DNA of 64,000 nucleotides from Papio anubis (GCF_008728515.1 NC_044981.1:96008426-96072425); one strand, 5' to 3'; positions 47,116 to 59,205 are shown, counted from the stretch's first letter. Numbers and translations are program-made. Notes: generated by a model from the letters alone, not told the origin.

Positions 47116-47149
47116 AAAAAGACATCAAAAACAAAACAAAAAATAAAGC

Positions 47150-47240
47150 AACACAACAAAATGAGGGGAGGAAAGGACAGGAGGAAGGAAGGCAGGGAGG
47201 ACAGGAGGGCAGGCAGAGAAAAGAATTTGGTGGGGAGGCC
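47150..47240. repeat. Purine-rich (GA/GGA) low-complexity tract
   Basis: AGGAGGAAGGAAGGCAGGG and neighbours; nearly all purine on the plus strand. Confidence 0.8.
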
Positions 47241-47450
47241 ATTTATATATATGATTGGTCACCTTATCTTTAAATTTAGGGAAGTAACTTATAAATCCCA
47301 TTGACTCTTATGTTTCTCTACATGAGATCTGAAGTTCAAAGTATAAGCTTTCCAAATACACTGAACCCACAACTCAAAAGAGTAGGGAAAGGACTTAGTC
47401 ACAGACAACTGGAGATGAGCTCAAAGGATGTACTGAGGCCAGTGCTTTTA

Positions 47451-47558
47451 TTTTATTTTATTTTTTTTTGTTTATTTATTTATTTTTTATTATTATTATA
47501 CTTTAAGTTCTAGGGTACATGTGCATAATGTGCAGGTTTGTTACATACGTATACTTGT
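47451..47558 (-). mobile_element. 108-bp L1 3' end insertion with perfect 14-bp target duplication
   Basis: Only the terminal L1 3' UTR and tail are present (minus strand: CAAGTATACGTATGTAACAA to GAACTTAAAGTATAATAATA then a T/A-rich tail). Flanked by GGCCAGTGCTTTTA at 47437-47450 and 47559-47572, identical copies. Confidence 0.96.
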
Positions 47559-48269
47559 GGCCAGTGCTTTTAAAAACAGGTTCCTCATGCTCAGGGTAGG
47601 GGCTGTTGGTCAACACTTGAGATTTTCATTCATTCGCCAGGGGATGGGAAATAATAATTTGTATATTTCTTAACAGTTCCCAGGTGACTATTAAGTATAA
47701 GCAAAACTGAGAATTATTATCAAATGTCCCACCCATGCACAACACAGTGAATAGGTTTTCTGATTCATCTATGTTTAATAATTTAATATAATCTACTCTG
47801 GAAAGGACAATGTATATTTTACTCAGAAAAATTTCTGTTAAAAATATACAAGTTTAGAAGGGGTCCCTATAAGAAAAATATTTTGCTTGAACTTCTTGTG
47901 TAATATGTAAAGATTTGAAGGGACAAGCAAAACATTTAGGGGAAGAAATCATGAAAGCTATGTAACAAAACATGATATTGTACCAATTGCTTAATAATTC
48001 ATTGAGATCCCTTTACATACTGATTCCCTGGTACATTTAAAATTTACCAAAATTGTATGAGGCAACCTATGTTTAGTTAACCACTTTGATATTTGCACCA
48101 CTGGATCAAATTTAAACATGTCCTCTCTAAACCTCTTGCTGTCAAGGTGGATGTGACATGCCAGGGTTTATATGATGTTTATATGAAGGGTTCCCAGATT
48201 AAACAACAAAACTCAGCTATCAATGTGAGAAATTAACTGAAGGGACAGTTTATATAGGCATTTCTTGTG

Positions 48270-48425
48270 CTGAGAATTTACTGATCACCTGAAGTATATC
48301 ACAAAAAAAGCTATACATTTTCTCTGTGCTAACTCATGTAATCATCAAAATAAATAGTCTGAAAAGAAAACTGAAACTCAGAGGCATAATTTAACTTGAT
48401 TTGTGTCACAAAATGTGCAAATGGT
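48270..48425 (+). repeat. MIR-like fragment
   Basis: GTGCTAACTCATGTAATCAT, AAACTGAAACTCAGAGGCAT and TTGATTTGTGTCAC follow MIR order, diverged. Confidence 0.6.
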
Positions 48426-48434
48426 GATGGGGTA

Positions 48435-48570
48435 AACTCCCATCAGTCCTACCTAACTGGATAGCAAGCTCCTTAAAGCCAGGATCATAGTTCTAAACCT
48501 CTGTGTATCCACCGTAACTCCTACCACAATGCTTTGCATCAATCATGAGCTCAGAAATTATTACTGATGA
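48435..48570 (+). repeat. L2 3' end fragment
   Basis: ATAGCAAGCTCCTTAAAGCC, CTGTGTATCCACCGTAACTC and the AAATTATTACTGATGA end match L2 3' structure. Confidence 0.65.
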
Positions 48571-50635
48571 CCAATAACCAATATATATGTACTTTCAAAC
48601 CAAATAACAAGAAGAAAATCTATAAATAGCAACCTGTAAGTATCAAATATTTCTGTGTATTGTTGTAGGTCTGTGAAACCACAACTCACTGACATATTGA
48701 AAGACATGGACTAAATCCAGTTCTAAAACGATTTGAAATTTCCACAATATAACTTAAATTCTTTAATTTTCAGATTTCTGAATTCATTCAAGTTCTAAAA
48801 TTATCATTCTGGGACAGTTCAATGTTCTTAAGTTTTTAATCTCCATTCTAATCTCCTGCTATAAAATCAATAAAGCGTAGGTTGTAAAGAAAACAATTTC
48901 TTTCATTACTCCTAGAGGCAGATGTTAGTTATAACTTTTTCTGTAGTTTAGCAGGTATTTTTGAAGCAGCTGGTGCCCTTTTCTAGTTATCTGTTTGCAA
49001 GTGTTCCCAGTAGACTATACAGTACTGCAATCCTGAAAAGGTTTTGGGCATACAGACAAAATGAATTCTTACTTAGAAAGCATAGACAGACAGTATTTCC
49101 CCTCAAATGAGACTTGAGCATTTCATAGTTTTGAATGATAAAGCATTTTCATAACAAGTAAACATTATTTTTTTAATAATTTAAATAATTGCTGAAAGTC
49201 AAAAATTGATAAAAATCTTATTTATAATTTTATAAGGAAGATTATCCAATATATCATTTTTAAACATACTAAGCATCTATTGATATCCCAAACAGAAAAT
49301 AATAATTATTAAAAGCACGTACCACACCGAATGTATCAAAAATCCCCAATTACTTTCAAGAATAAACTGAGAATTTTAAAAGCTTTTCCTTACAGTTTCC
49401 ATAGTTGCACTCTAAATAATACTCTAACACATAAAATCATGGCCTTCTTGACAGTCACCAGGTTTTTATACAAAACTTAATTTTGAAGATTCTCTATAAA
49501 AAATGTCACAGATAAGACATAATCCCCAACATTTCATGACAGTTCCATACAAAATTTGCAACATGAAGTCAAGAATTATTATTTTCTCTGTATACCCCAA
49601 AACAGCTCTATTAAGGAAACAATTGTTTAGTTGATATCACTGTTTCAGATGAAGATCGATGCCCACAGACTAAGCAATCAAGAAACAACAGAAGTCTCAT
49701 GTTCTACAAGAAGTCTTCATTAACAGCCATAGCCTACAATGATCCCAGTAACCTTGTTCTGACACATCCTATAATAGACAGTGTTAGTTGTCCACACACA
49801 ATCACTGTTTCATTTTGTTTTCTCTAATGAAAATCCATGTTTTTATTCAGAAAAATCTGGCCTCTTTCACAAAATCATGTGTTTCACCAAGCCAAACATG
49901 TCAAACTTGTTTCCCTTGAGTCCTGGAAAATACTTCCTCACTCTTAAAATAGACACAAGAAAATGCGGTCCTTATTTCTTACTGGACTTTTTTTGCACAG
50001 TGACCCTGGAATAACAGTCATGATGAGAGTTAATTTGAGGAAAAGCCAAAAAAATGAGGATAGGAAAGTAGAAAGACATCAACAAGCTGGGTTCTGAATA
50101 ACATCATTGAGCAAACAAATGGACAAACCTGGACTATTTGGCTCCCCATGTCTTTTTGTTATATCAACATACTTTGATTCAATCAAATCACGAAGGCAAG
50201 AAAGTCATAGAAGCATCCAGAAAAATACTTCAGAGTATGGATCCTTTTCATGAGATCACTTTGAAGATAATGAAATGTCACTAAAACCCAGGCATTCCCC
50301 AAATTAAAAAGCCTTTTTCTAAAGCATCCCACAAGGCTGTTTACTATACTGTCACACATGCCATCAATTTCATCAGAACCATGGCCTTGAAATCACAGCC
50401 TTTTTAAGAGATCGTATCAGTAAATATTAACAAATTATGAAGTTTGAAACTAAAAATTGAATTTACCATTTTTTTAAATTTACAGACATCATAGCAAAGA
50501 TGATTTCATAAATTTCAAGAGGAAGGAAACACAAATGTGGCACAAATTAAATGGAGCAAAAATTAAATTTCTAATTTAATTTGGCAAATACTAAATTTCC
50601 TTGATACAAGCCTAGCCTCACCTGGCAATTTGAAT
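48571..50635. other. Unique intron, nothing recognised
   Basis: AT-rich. Weak MIR-like words near 49580-49660 only. No gene found. Confidence 0.5.
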
Positions 50636-50639
50636 CATG

Positions 50640-50760
50640 GGTTGCAGAAAGGTAAGCAACTTGCCTAAAGTCTGGCAGACAGAATGTGGGATAGTGAAGA
50701 CTGAAACTCAGCCTAGATTCAGGGGTCTTGCTCCTAACCAACATTGTATGCTGAACATGC
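50640..50760 (+). repeat. MIR 3' fragment
   Basis: GTAAGCAACTTGCCTAAAGT and GACTGAAACTCAGCCTAGAT match the end of MIR. Confidence 0.6.
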
Positions 50761-50859
50761 ACAAAAGTTTTTCCTATTTCCTATTCCTCACCTTAGTAAA
50801 TGGCACTATCACTCACCAACACTGCTCAAAACAAAAAACCTATATCTCATTCTAAACTC

Positions 50860-51440
50860 TTCTCTCTGCCTTATCCCCTCCTATTTAATCAGTCATCAGG
50901 TCTTACATACACTAGCAGCTAAATTTCTCTCAGTTGTCCTCTGTATATATAGGCTGCCCCTTTCTTAATTTAGGCTTGTAGCTTTTCTTCCTTGAATTAT
51001 TGCAGCAGTTCTACTCTTAACCTTCAACTTTGTGTTGCAGCCAGAGCAATTCCTTTAAGTGAAAACACCTGATCATTTACTCTCCTATTTCCCACAATAT
51101 TGAGTCTAAACTTTTTAGTATGGTCTTTCAAAGCCCTTCATGTGCAGGCAATTGTCTTCTTCCAGACTCATTTCCTGGCGCTCTCCACATATGGCCTACA
51201 TGCTAATAAGACTGAAGGGCTTGATGTCCAAAGGTAACAGCAATTTCATGCAACAACCTTTGTTTGGCATACACCTCTACCTGCTTTGTCTATCTGGCAA
51301 AAGTGTATGCCTTCAACATTATCCTTCATGAAAGCTTCTTCCTTGATCTCTTTAGTCTGCCTTTTCGGCTGCCATAGAACTTTGTACAACATAACCCAAC
51401 TGTACCACTTATGTCCATGGAAATGGAACAGATACACTAC
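50860..51440 (+). repeat. L2 3' region
   Basis: CTCTCAGTTGTCCTC, TATGGTCTTTCAAAGCCCTT, TCTATCTGGCAAAAGTG and CATGAAAGCTTCTTCCTTGA are ordered as in L2. The open frames over this stretch are L2 shadows. Confidence 0.65.
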
Positions 51441-52204
51441 AGTGAGTAACTTAAGATCAGAGATAATACTCTATTCTTTATTTTCCCAGAACTTCGCCTA
51501 TAAGCACAGGATTCAAGAAGCTAGGCTCATAGAAAACTTAAATCTTAAATTCTTTACAATCAGATTTTATAGGACTCAATTTTCTTAAATTTTAAAATGA
51601 AATATTATACGCATCTTTTATATTACTTTTCTAAACCAAGTATTATCTTTGGGTCAGTAGTCCATTTTTGCTGAACAACACTCTACTGACTCTTAAAAAA
51701 TCGAAGTCCCAACTGTAGAAATAGACAGAAATCAACATATTTAACACCAACAAAGAAGTAAACCTGAGTTTCTCACCAAAAATATCAAAGACATAGCTCT
51801 GTCTTCTTAGCATCTTTCTCATCCTACTTTTAAGGGTAATATCAGCACCCTCCTTTCCTTTGGGAAACTCCCCTTTGACTCCTGGTGGCTCATGGGGAGC
51901 TGATAATGAGGATACACAAGTGAGCAGCCGTGTGTCAGTAAGAACCTCACTCACATCACATCACAGGGAAAGGAATTGGTTCAGAAATGAACTGGTGACC
52001 TAAGTCAGGAAAATCAGAGTTCATCCTAGGAGGTTTTTTTGTTTTCCTGGCAAAACTGGTTAGAAAAAAATCCCCATTGCTTCTGGGACTATAGTATGGA
52101 GAAACAGTTATGTTTGCTGCTGCTGCCATACATTTTTCCCTGGTTATATGGAGAAAGCCTATCTGGGAATCAGGGGATGAAAAATCATAAGAGAAACACC
52201 AAAG
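51441..52204. other. Unique intron, nothing recognised
   Basis: Includes a 103-codon minus-strand open frame (51643-51954) with no recognised domain and no matching splice or codon signature; treated as chance. Confidence 0.45.
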
Positions 52205-52302
52205 GGGGTGGGTAAGAGAAAGGAGGAAAAGAGGGGAGGAAAAAGAAAAAAAAGGAAATGGAGATAAAGAAAGAAAAAGAAATAAAGAGGAGAAAAAAAT
52301 CT
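52205..52302. repeat. Homopurine tract
   Basis: Almost 100 bp of A and G only on the plus strand (GGTAAGAGAAAGGAGGAAAA and on), with a few C/T interruptions. Low complexity. Confidence 0.85.
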
Positions 52303-52919
52303 GATGACATCATCTGAGCCTATATGTCCAAGCTGGGCACACAGGCAGTTTTACTTCTGGACAATCCAGGTAGAAAAGGCATAAACTGTCACCTTTGCTT
52401 GGTTTGACTTAGATTTCTAAAAGTTCCAACTGAGTGACTCTTGACGAATCAAGAGACGCATCTACATTTTTTACATTGTTCCCTTTCCAAGAAAGTACAA
52501 AACCCATTTAATGACATTAATGGTATTTTTGCATGTAATTCTAAAATTTTAAAATTATCCTTAAGTTTTTGATCAAATTACAGAAGTTATTAAACTTATC
52601 CAATGTGACAGTCAGTAAAAGGACATAAAAGCTTCTTAGGACAGTTAGGAATAGCATGCAATTATGATCTCAGTGAAAAATGACAGACCTTCATCTTCAA
52701 TAGCACTTTCTCTGACACATAAAAGATCCTACCTGGTTAAAAAAAAGATCCAAGACAAAAGAAACATCTACTAAACTATATGACATTCTGTTAATGTCTG
52801 TTTTTTCTCCTGGGGTCTGTATTACTACTCAAGCTTATGATGTCTGGCAGGATCAATATCTACAGTGATATGACAGCAAATGGTTTACTTACTTATAATG
52901 ACAAATTTCACTTAAATGT

Positions 52920-53775
52920 ATTACTCCCCAATTATTATTAGCCATTAGAAAAGTATAAATTAAAACCACAATGAGAAATCACTACAATCAGATGGCTAAA
53001 ATAAAAATATAAACAATATATAAAAATACAAATATAAGTGGCTACAATAAAAATAAAAAACAGTGACAACACCAAATGCTGGTTAGTATGTGGAGAAACT
53101 GGATTATATCATCAAATTGCTCACGGCTATGTTAAATGATACAGTCACTCTAGAAAACAGTTTGGTAGTACCTTAAAAACCTAAGCATGCAGTTTCAATA
53201 TGACCCAGGAAATGCATTCCTGGACATTTACTAAACAGAATGAAAACTTATATTCACACAAAAACCTGCATACCAGGTTTATAACTGCTTTATCTGTGTT
53301 ATGGAAAGAACTATGCCCTTCAAAATTTGTATGCTGAAATCCTCACCCCTCAATGTGACTGTTTTAAAGACAGGACTTTTAGGGAGGTAATTACGGTTAA
53401 ATGAAATCATGAGGGTGGGGTCCTAACCTGATAGGGCTGGGGACCCTGAAAAAAGAGGAAGAAACACCAGAGGTCTCTCTTCATACACACACAGAAAAGA
53501 GGCTATGTGCGAACACAAGAAGAAGGCAGAAGGTAACTACCTTCAAGTCAAGAAGAAATCCTCACCAGAAACAAAATTTGCTAGCAACCACCTGATCTGT
53601 GACTTTTAGCCTCCAGAGCTGTGAGAAAATCGGTTTCTGCTCTTTAAGTCACCTGGTCTGTGGTCTTTTTTATGGCAGACGAATACAGTTTGTAATCACC
53701 AAAAACTATCAGTAAAATAAATGTCCTTCAATAGGTGAATAGTTAAAAAAAAAAAAACTGTGGTCATCTACAACA
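52920..53775 (+). mobile_element. Old L1M 3' part, split by an MLT1 LTR
   Basis: 52920-53297 (AAACCACAATGAGAAATCAC, TAGAAAACAGTTTGGTAG, AATATGACCCAGGAAATGC) continues after the LTR at about 53701 (ACCAAAAACTATCAGTAAAA, TGTCCTTCAATAGGTGAATA). The two halves join colinearly in the L1 consensus. Confidence 0.75.
53298..53694 (+). mobile_element. MLT1A-like MaLR solo LTR
   Basis: Starts TGTTATGGAAAGAACTATGC and ends TTATGGCAGACGAATACA. Inner words TTAGGGAGGTAATTACGG and TTTTAGCCTCCAGAGCTGTG match MLT1. Inserted in an L1M. Target duplication not clearly conserved. Confidence 0.82.
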
Positions 53776-53890
53776 CGTGTGGTAGGCAGAATAATGATGC
53801 CCACCAAAAATCTCCACATCCTAATCCACAGAGTCTATGAATATATTAGATTACATAAGATATGGACACTACAGTGGCAGAGGGAATTAA
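53776..53890 (+). mobile_element. MLT1 LTR, 5' fragment
   Basis: ACGTGTGGTAGGCAGAATAA, TGCCCACCAAAAATCTCCAC and CTATGAATATATTAGATTAC match the beginning of an MLT1C/D-type LTR; truncated after about 115 bp. Confidence 0.75.
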
Positions 53891-54046
53891 CCTACTCAGA
53901 AAAACTCTTTTACTCCAATAATCCAAATAAAAATGAACAAAATACTTATTTAGAAATAATTATGATAGAAAAGTTAAAAAGCCTGCTTCATTCATTATTA
54001 ATTTAAATAAATGTCAATGATGCTTTTTTAAAAATTTAAAGATTTA

Positions 54047-54340
54047 GACCAGGTGCGGTGGCTCACGCCTGTAATCTCAGCACTTCGGGAGGTGGAGGTG
54101 GGCTGATCACTTGAGGTCAGGAGTTCAAGACCAGCCTGGCCAAGATGGCAAAACCCCATCTCCACCAAAAATACAAAAATTAGCTGGGTGTGGTGGTGCA
54201 CACCTGTACCCAGCTACTCAGGCAGCTGAGGCAGGAGAATTGCCTGAACCCAGGAGGCAGAGGTTGCAGTGAGCCGAGATCGTACCATTATATTCCAGCC
54301 TGGGCAACAAGAGTGAAACTCCTTCTCAAAAAAAAAAATT
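54047..54340 (+). mobile_element. AluS-like element, full length
   Basis: Forward Alu from GACCAGGTGCGGTGGCTCAC to GAAACTCCTTCTC and an A11 tail. Antisense to the ASCC3 transcript, 1.2 kb from the 55558-55683 exon on its intron side. Confidence 0.92.
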
Positions 54341-55557
54341 TATATTAAATATTTAATACATAAAACTTAATAAATCTTGATGATACTGCTTATAATGATT
54401 GATAAGGTTTATAACAATTGTATTATAATTATTTAATTTTATTGGCTGTCAGTCCTGGCTGTATTTTAGAATCACCCATAGAGCTTCAAAAAATCATTCC
54501 CAAAATATTGTTACCTGGACCTCTTTGAAGAGATTAGACTTAAATAGTAGCAAGGCACTTGGATTATTAAAAAGTTCTACGAGTACTTCTGATATACAAG
54601 ATATAACTAGAATTTTATTCTACTATAAAAACTTATTGTAAAAAACAACTTAAAACTATAACAATAATAAGTTACTTTAGAATAAAGGCATAAAATGGAA
54701 TAGTATGTAGTGATAAATTGATACTGAAGAAATATGTTTACTGATACAGAAAGACACATATAACTATATATACACACACAAAACAGTAGGTATGATGTCA
54801 TTCCATTTTGTAAAAGAAAATACATATGGACACCTATACACAGAATGAAGTTCATTTTGGTTGGCTGTGAGTATTCTTTATGATGCTTTATGCTGCTGTT
54901 TTTGCTTGCTTTTATTTTTTGTTATTTCCGAATGATTCTATAAGAACATATATGAAAAACCACAGCAACTAAATTTTGATACGGAAAAGATTAACTTTCA
55001 ATAATATGAATACGTTAACCTAGACTAAAATATTATATTTTGAAATAGAGCAAATGTGACAAAATTTTAACAAATGGTGAATCCAAGCGAAGGATATAAA
55101 GATAGTAATATTCATGCCAGTTTTCCACAGGTCAAACATAATTCAAAATTTAAAAATTCCGAAAAAATAAATTCTTAAAGCTACTTAGAATTTGCGCCCC
55201 CCCATGTATTCTATTTTACTATAGGTTGATCATTTGATATAATCAATACAATAAATAAATCCTTTAACATCTTATTTAAATCAGTGTACATAAGTTAAAC
55301 CAAAATCTTAGCTGAAAAAAAAAACATGAAACACAGAAATATATGCACAAAAATATACACACATTTGTTTAATGTATGATATAGTGTATATTTTTTTAAA
55401 TTTAAACTCTCCTACTATAATTGTCTAGTAACCAACTATGTATGTCTGTACTATATTTGCCAACTAATAATGTTTTAAAACAATTTTTCCAGTATAAATT
55501 CATTCATACCACATACCAAGCCTCAAAACTATCAACTCTGTAAAAGGCTCATCTCAC
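54341..55557. other. Intron flanking the exon cluster, nothing recognised
   Basis: AT-rich without recognisable genes or young repeats. Confidence 0.5.
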
Positions 55558-55683
55558 CTCATCTAAGTCTTGGATATAAACTGGCTTTTCCTCAAAGCTG
55601 AGTGGCATTGGTTCGCTGTAGGGAATCCTTACTTCTTCATAAAGCTTGTTATTTTCTCTTTGGATTCCTTCTGGCAAAATCAT
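55558..55683 (-). CDS. ASCC3: ASCC3 coding exon immediately before the first RecA domain
   Basis: This 126-nt exon holds exactly 42 codons, phase 0 on both sides. The peptide starts MILPEGIQRENNKLYEEVRI and ends with PMPLSFEEKPVYIQDLDE. The initial Met is internal to the protein, not a start codon, because the preceding exon joins in frame. Splice borders are TTTGTAG before ATGATT and GATGAG before GTGAGAT. The segment corresponds to the short linker that Ski2-like helicases carry just before the conserved aromatic/Q-motif region. It precedes the largest intron in the window, 31,709 nt. Because the length is a multiple of three, skipping this exon would keep the frame. Confidence 0.93.
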
Positions 55684-55751
55684 CTACAAACATCAACAAT
55701 AAAAATCCAGTAATAATAAAAAATAAAACACTGGCTCTGGTAAATATTCTT

Positions 55752-55770
55752 GAGAGAGAGAGAGAGAGAA
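55752..55770. repeat. (GA)n microsatellite
   Basis: Nine perfect GA units, 69 nt upstream (transcript sense) of the exon ending at 55683. On the transcript strand it is a (TC)n run next to the acceptor's polypyrimidine region. Confidence 0.9.
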
Positions 55771-56089
55771 AACACCACTTGTTTTATAACAAAGCACTGG
55801 TAAATAAACTTAGCTAATTTAAAAGAAAACAAATCTAAATAAAACAAAAACAAATGCAAAAAACCACTCACACAAAGCATTAACATATCAGGTATTTTAC
55901 GTAACACACAGGCCACAGTATGTTGACAAATCTTAAAGTATACACTAATCAGATGGTACACCTGAATACAAATGTATTCATATAATTAGGAAAATGTACA
56001 ACATACAGTATAAAGTTTAGCCAAGCAGCGAGGCAACTGATAAAACTCAAAAATACAAACTGCAGAAATCATAAAAGGGAGGGAAACAT

Positions 56090-56200
56090 ATATGTTCTGA
56101 ATATCTACTATATGTCAGGAGCTTTACATACACCACATTACGTCATTTTCCCCAATACTTTAAAATAAAATTTAGCATAGTCAACTAGTGTTAGACTCAT
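56090..56200 (+). repeat. MIR fragment
   Basis: CTGAATATCTACTATATGTC, AGGAGCTTTACATACACCAC and ACGTCATTTTCCCCAATAC follow MIR order. Lies in the 597-nt intron. Confidence 0.6.
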
Positions 56201-56280
56201 GAAGGAAACAGGGAAAATCTACGCATCATTTCTTTAGAATAGACATATTATTCAACAGTAGTTATATAACAATGACATAC

Positions 56281-56422
56281 CTTTGCACCAGCAATAAATG
56301 CTGATGTTTTCATGGCTTCAGCCTGGGAATCATACACATGGGGATAATGTATTTTTTCAATGTCTGCGTCTCTCTGCCTGCTCAGAATTGGAACACTTCT
56401 AGCATTCAGAAGTGCCTGCTCT
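56281..56422 (-). CDS. ASCC3: ASCC3 coding exon, linker to helicase cassette 1
   Basis: This 142-nt exon supplies the last base of the split Arg codon followed by 47 codons, and ends in phase 0 at GGTGCAAAG before GTATGTCAT. The peptide starts EQALLNARSVPILSRQRDAD and ends AEAMKTSAFIAGAK. It continues the charged helical segment from the previous exon. The acceptor is taken at TTTACAG; the next AG, two bases on, would break the frame. The exon sits 597 nt from the next exon and 746 nt from the previous one, so three exons cluster within 1.9 kb. About residues 377-424 in the full protein, from memory of human numbering. Confidence 0.93.
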
Positions 56423-56910
56423 CTGTAAATATAAAAATAGGCCTAATTTGAAATGTTTATGTTTAAAGGTAATGCATACAATAAAACAATGTAATTATAA
56501 AAAATATTGGGAGGTAGCCTTCCACCATAAAAAAGAAGAAATTAAACTACACAAAGGAAGATTTTAGGAATCCTGAAATCTTCTGGGTGACAAAATAGGA
56601 TTCAGCACATTTTCAGATATTATTTATAGATAACACCACCTGGTAAGTTTGATTTAATGTTCTTTCTAATTTTGTTTTTTCACAATTCAAAGATGTTTAT
56701 TTAACAAGGTATACATTTCTTTTTTGAAATGTGTTTCAGTATTTAAAGAATCAAGTAAAATAATGCTTATATTTCATTTTTCTCCTACTTCTAAATAACA
56801 ACATTTTTTAAAAGGTACATTAAGCATAGAAATAAAATGTATCTCAAATAAATTTATGTAAGCTATATAAATCTTAACCTAGTGGTGTGTACACAGCACC
56901 TAAAAATAGC

Positions 56911-56954
56911 TTACCTCTATAATCTAAATTTCTTACCTCTATAATCTAAATTTC
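56911..56954. repeat. 22-bp perfect tandem duplication with pseudo-splice donors
   Basis: TTACCTCTATAATCTAAATT plus TC occurs twice in tandem (56911-56932, 56933-56954). On the transcript strand each copy ends in AGAG/GTAAG, a strong 5' splice site match. Confidence 0.92.
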
Positions 56955-57168
56955 TTATCTACCTGGATGTGACCAAGAATATTATAATTAAGCAGACCAT
57001 TGCTTTCTTATCCCAGAAAATCAGGTATTCATAAAACAAACTTCTATGAAGAAAATGTGACTTTAAGTAAAAATCATCTATACTGCTGAGACTAAACTAA
57101 AAAATGATAATGATATGTAAAAGCAGCAATTACAATACAAGTATTTTTCAGCTTCTGACTTTTATTAC

Positions 57169-57373
57169 CTCTGTATCCGCAATTCCTTAGGATCAAAGCA
57201 CGTAAGTCCTTCTGAAACTTCTAAATCTTCTCCAGCCTTTTTTTCTCGTCTGGCAATTCTTTTTTCTTCACGGCGATATTGTTTCATTAACTGCTTTTCT
57301 TGTTCAGACTGAATAGTGACTTGACAACCATAATTGGGTTTAGCATTTTCTCCTAAAATTTTTTTACAATTGT
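57169..57373 (-). CDS. ASCC3: ASCC3 coding exon, basic/charged linker before helicase cassette 1
   Basis: This 205-nt exon completes the split Asp, encodes 67 whole codons and ends with AG of a split Arg codon. The peptide begins DNCKKILGENAKPNYGCQV and contains a strongly basic and acidic stretch (KQLMKQYRREEKRIARREKK), probably a charged helix or linker. It ends FDPKELRIQ plus R. A second AG lies 19 nt inside the exon (TTTTAG before GAGAAAATG). Using it would shift the frame, so the upstream acceptor CTTCTTAG is the right one. The donor is AGAG/GTAATA, which is weaker than consensus because position +5 is T. Two stronger unused donors lie about 240-260 nt downstream (see findings). No nuclease or ATPase motif is visible. 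Confidence 0.93.
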
Positions 57374-59200
57374 CTAAGAAGCAAATTTAAGACACACAAC
57401 GTTTTATAAATCTGAATATGATTTAATCTTCATGAAAACCATTTCCTTCCTCCACCCCACAACATATAATGCTCTAACAGTTCATTTTTTAAAGCTGGCA
57501 CATTCAATTACATGTTTTAAGGTGAGTTTTTAAAAACCACAGTATCTAAATAAAATTACATGGTAGTTTAAGAAAAGTCAGCAGTATTTTCTTCCTACAG
57601 ACCAAACAGTTCAATGTCATGCACATTAAAAATTCTTACATATAACATTAGGAACCTAAAAATTCAATTTTATCATTTGAAATTATTTGTTTATATAATT
57701 TCAATAAATATAATAATTATCAATACTAATTAGTGTTTACTGTTAATATAGTAAAAAAACAAACTCTTTCCCTATTAGAAATAACTTTTCTCCATGTAAT
57801 AGACCTTAAGCAGTTAAGTTGCACATATGTTACTACTTAGTTATTTATAGATTACATAAAATTTATTGGCAGTAGTTCAAGACATATTTGAGACAATGAC
57901 TAAAGCAAATAAAGCAAAAGTATAGTCCACCTTTTTATGGAAACACAGTTTTTTTTTAAAAAATGGAAAAACCAAGTGAATTAAATCTCAGTGTTTACAA
58001 AGTACACTTTAGGTCTGTGGTTTGGTCAACTCAAAATTCAGCAAAAATTTTCTTCCAACAGGATTACCTTCTGTGCTTGTTTAAATCTTTACAGCAACAG
58101 TATCTTCACTTACTGAAGTTCTAAAGGAACTAAAAGGAATGTAGCTGAAAGTAATCCAAGTCAATAAGCATTTATTGCATTGAGGTCCTACTCCGTTCTA
58201 GCCACTGCAGCTAGGCTAGGAGGACAATGAAGAATGAAACTTGGTCCATACCCTGACAGAGCACAGTGCAAATTATTTTATCATATTCCAACATCCAATA
58301 CAGAACAGAGAAGGAATTAAACATAGCATCAAGATGGGAAAATTAGCTTTCTAATTCATTCTAAGTCGAATCTTCACAATTCTCAGACAATTGTTACTGA
58401 TGCATTACATGATTCTGGATATAAGTCATTAAAATCTCAATCATAGGGAAAACTTCTACAATGGCTTTATAAGCCTTAAAAAGGAAAATATGTCTCAGAA
58501 TTATGAAATAAAATAAAATCTCATCTATATTAGGACTAAACTTTACAGTTCTGAAATAAGCATTTTCCTAAGTTTTTTATTTCTTGTTCTCCAATTAAGT
58601 ATTACATACCTACTATAACAGAATTTATAATTAGCGTTCAGTGTTAGAAAAAGAATGCAACATTCTGCCAATTTTTACATGTACTCTGAACTCTTCATAA
58701 AAGTTAACTTATCTGCAAAATTACACAATCAGCAACACAGATATCGAGCCGAATGTTTAAAAATGTGTTTATCAGAAACGAATGTTAAAGATTTTAAGCA
58801 TAAAACTGTAAATACTTTAGGTGACATACTAAATGCTATGCTAATGTAATTAACATTTTAAGCAAATGTGACAGTAACAAAATACTATACATACTTATGA
58901 TCATCTAAATAAAATTAAAATTATAAGAAGAAAATATATCTACCTCATAGAAAGCTTAAAAGGTCCTAATTAGAACATACTGGAATCCTGTAAGGCTGAG
59001 TATAATAGGCTATTTCAAAAAATCAAGTTGTAAAGCAGTGAATGTTTAAATGTATGGTTCTCCTTGCTGGGTTAGGTTAACTGTAGAGACTGACATGCAA
59101 AAATGAAATGAATATCCTTAACAGTAATTCTAACACAAAGTTATTCTGAAGAACTATGTACAGGCTTGTATCCTTTTAGAATAGTTGTTTAAAAATGTGT
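57374..59200. other. Intron, weak old-repeat traces only
   Basis: 58150-58260 (TCAATAAGCATTTATTGCAT, GCAGCTAGGCTAGGAGGAC) resembles the start of an ancient repeat like that at 34.3 kb. Nothing else recognised. Confidence 0.45.
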
Positions 59201-59205
59201 AGCAC

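Noticed and set aside
51643..51954. 103-codon minus-strand frame as a possible small exon or gene
   Set aside because: No recognised domain and no fit to the ASCC3 frame, in which the 55558 and 23848 exons already join perfectly.
55602..55817. 71-codon plus-strand frame overlapping an ASCC3 exon
   Set aside because: Antisense shadow of the coding exon and the (GA)n tract.
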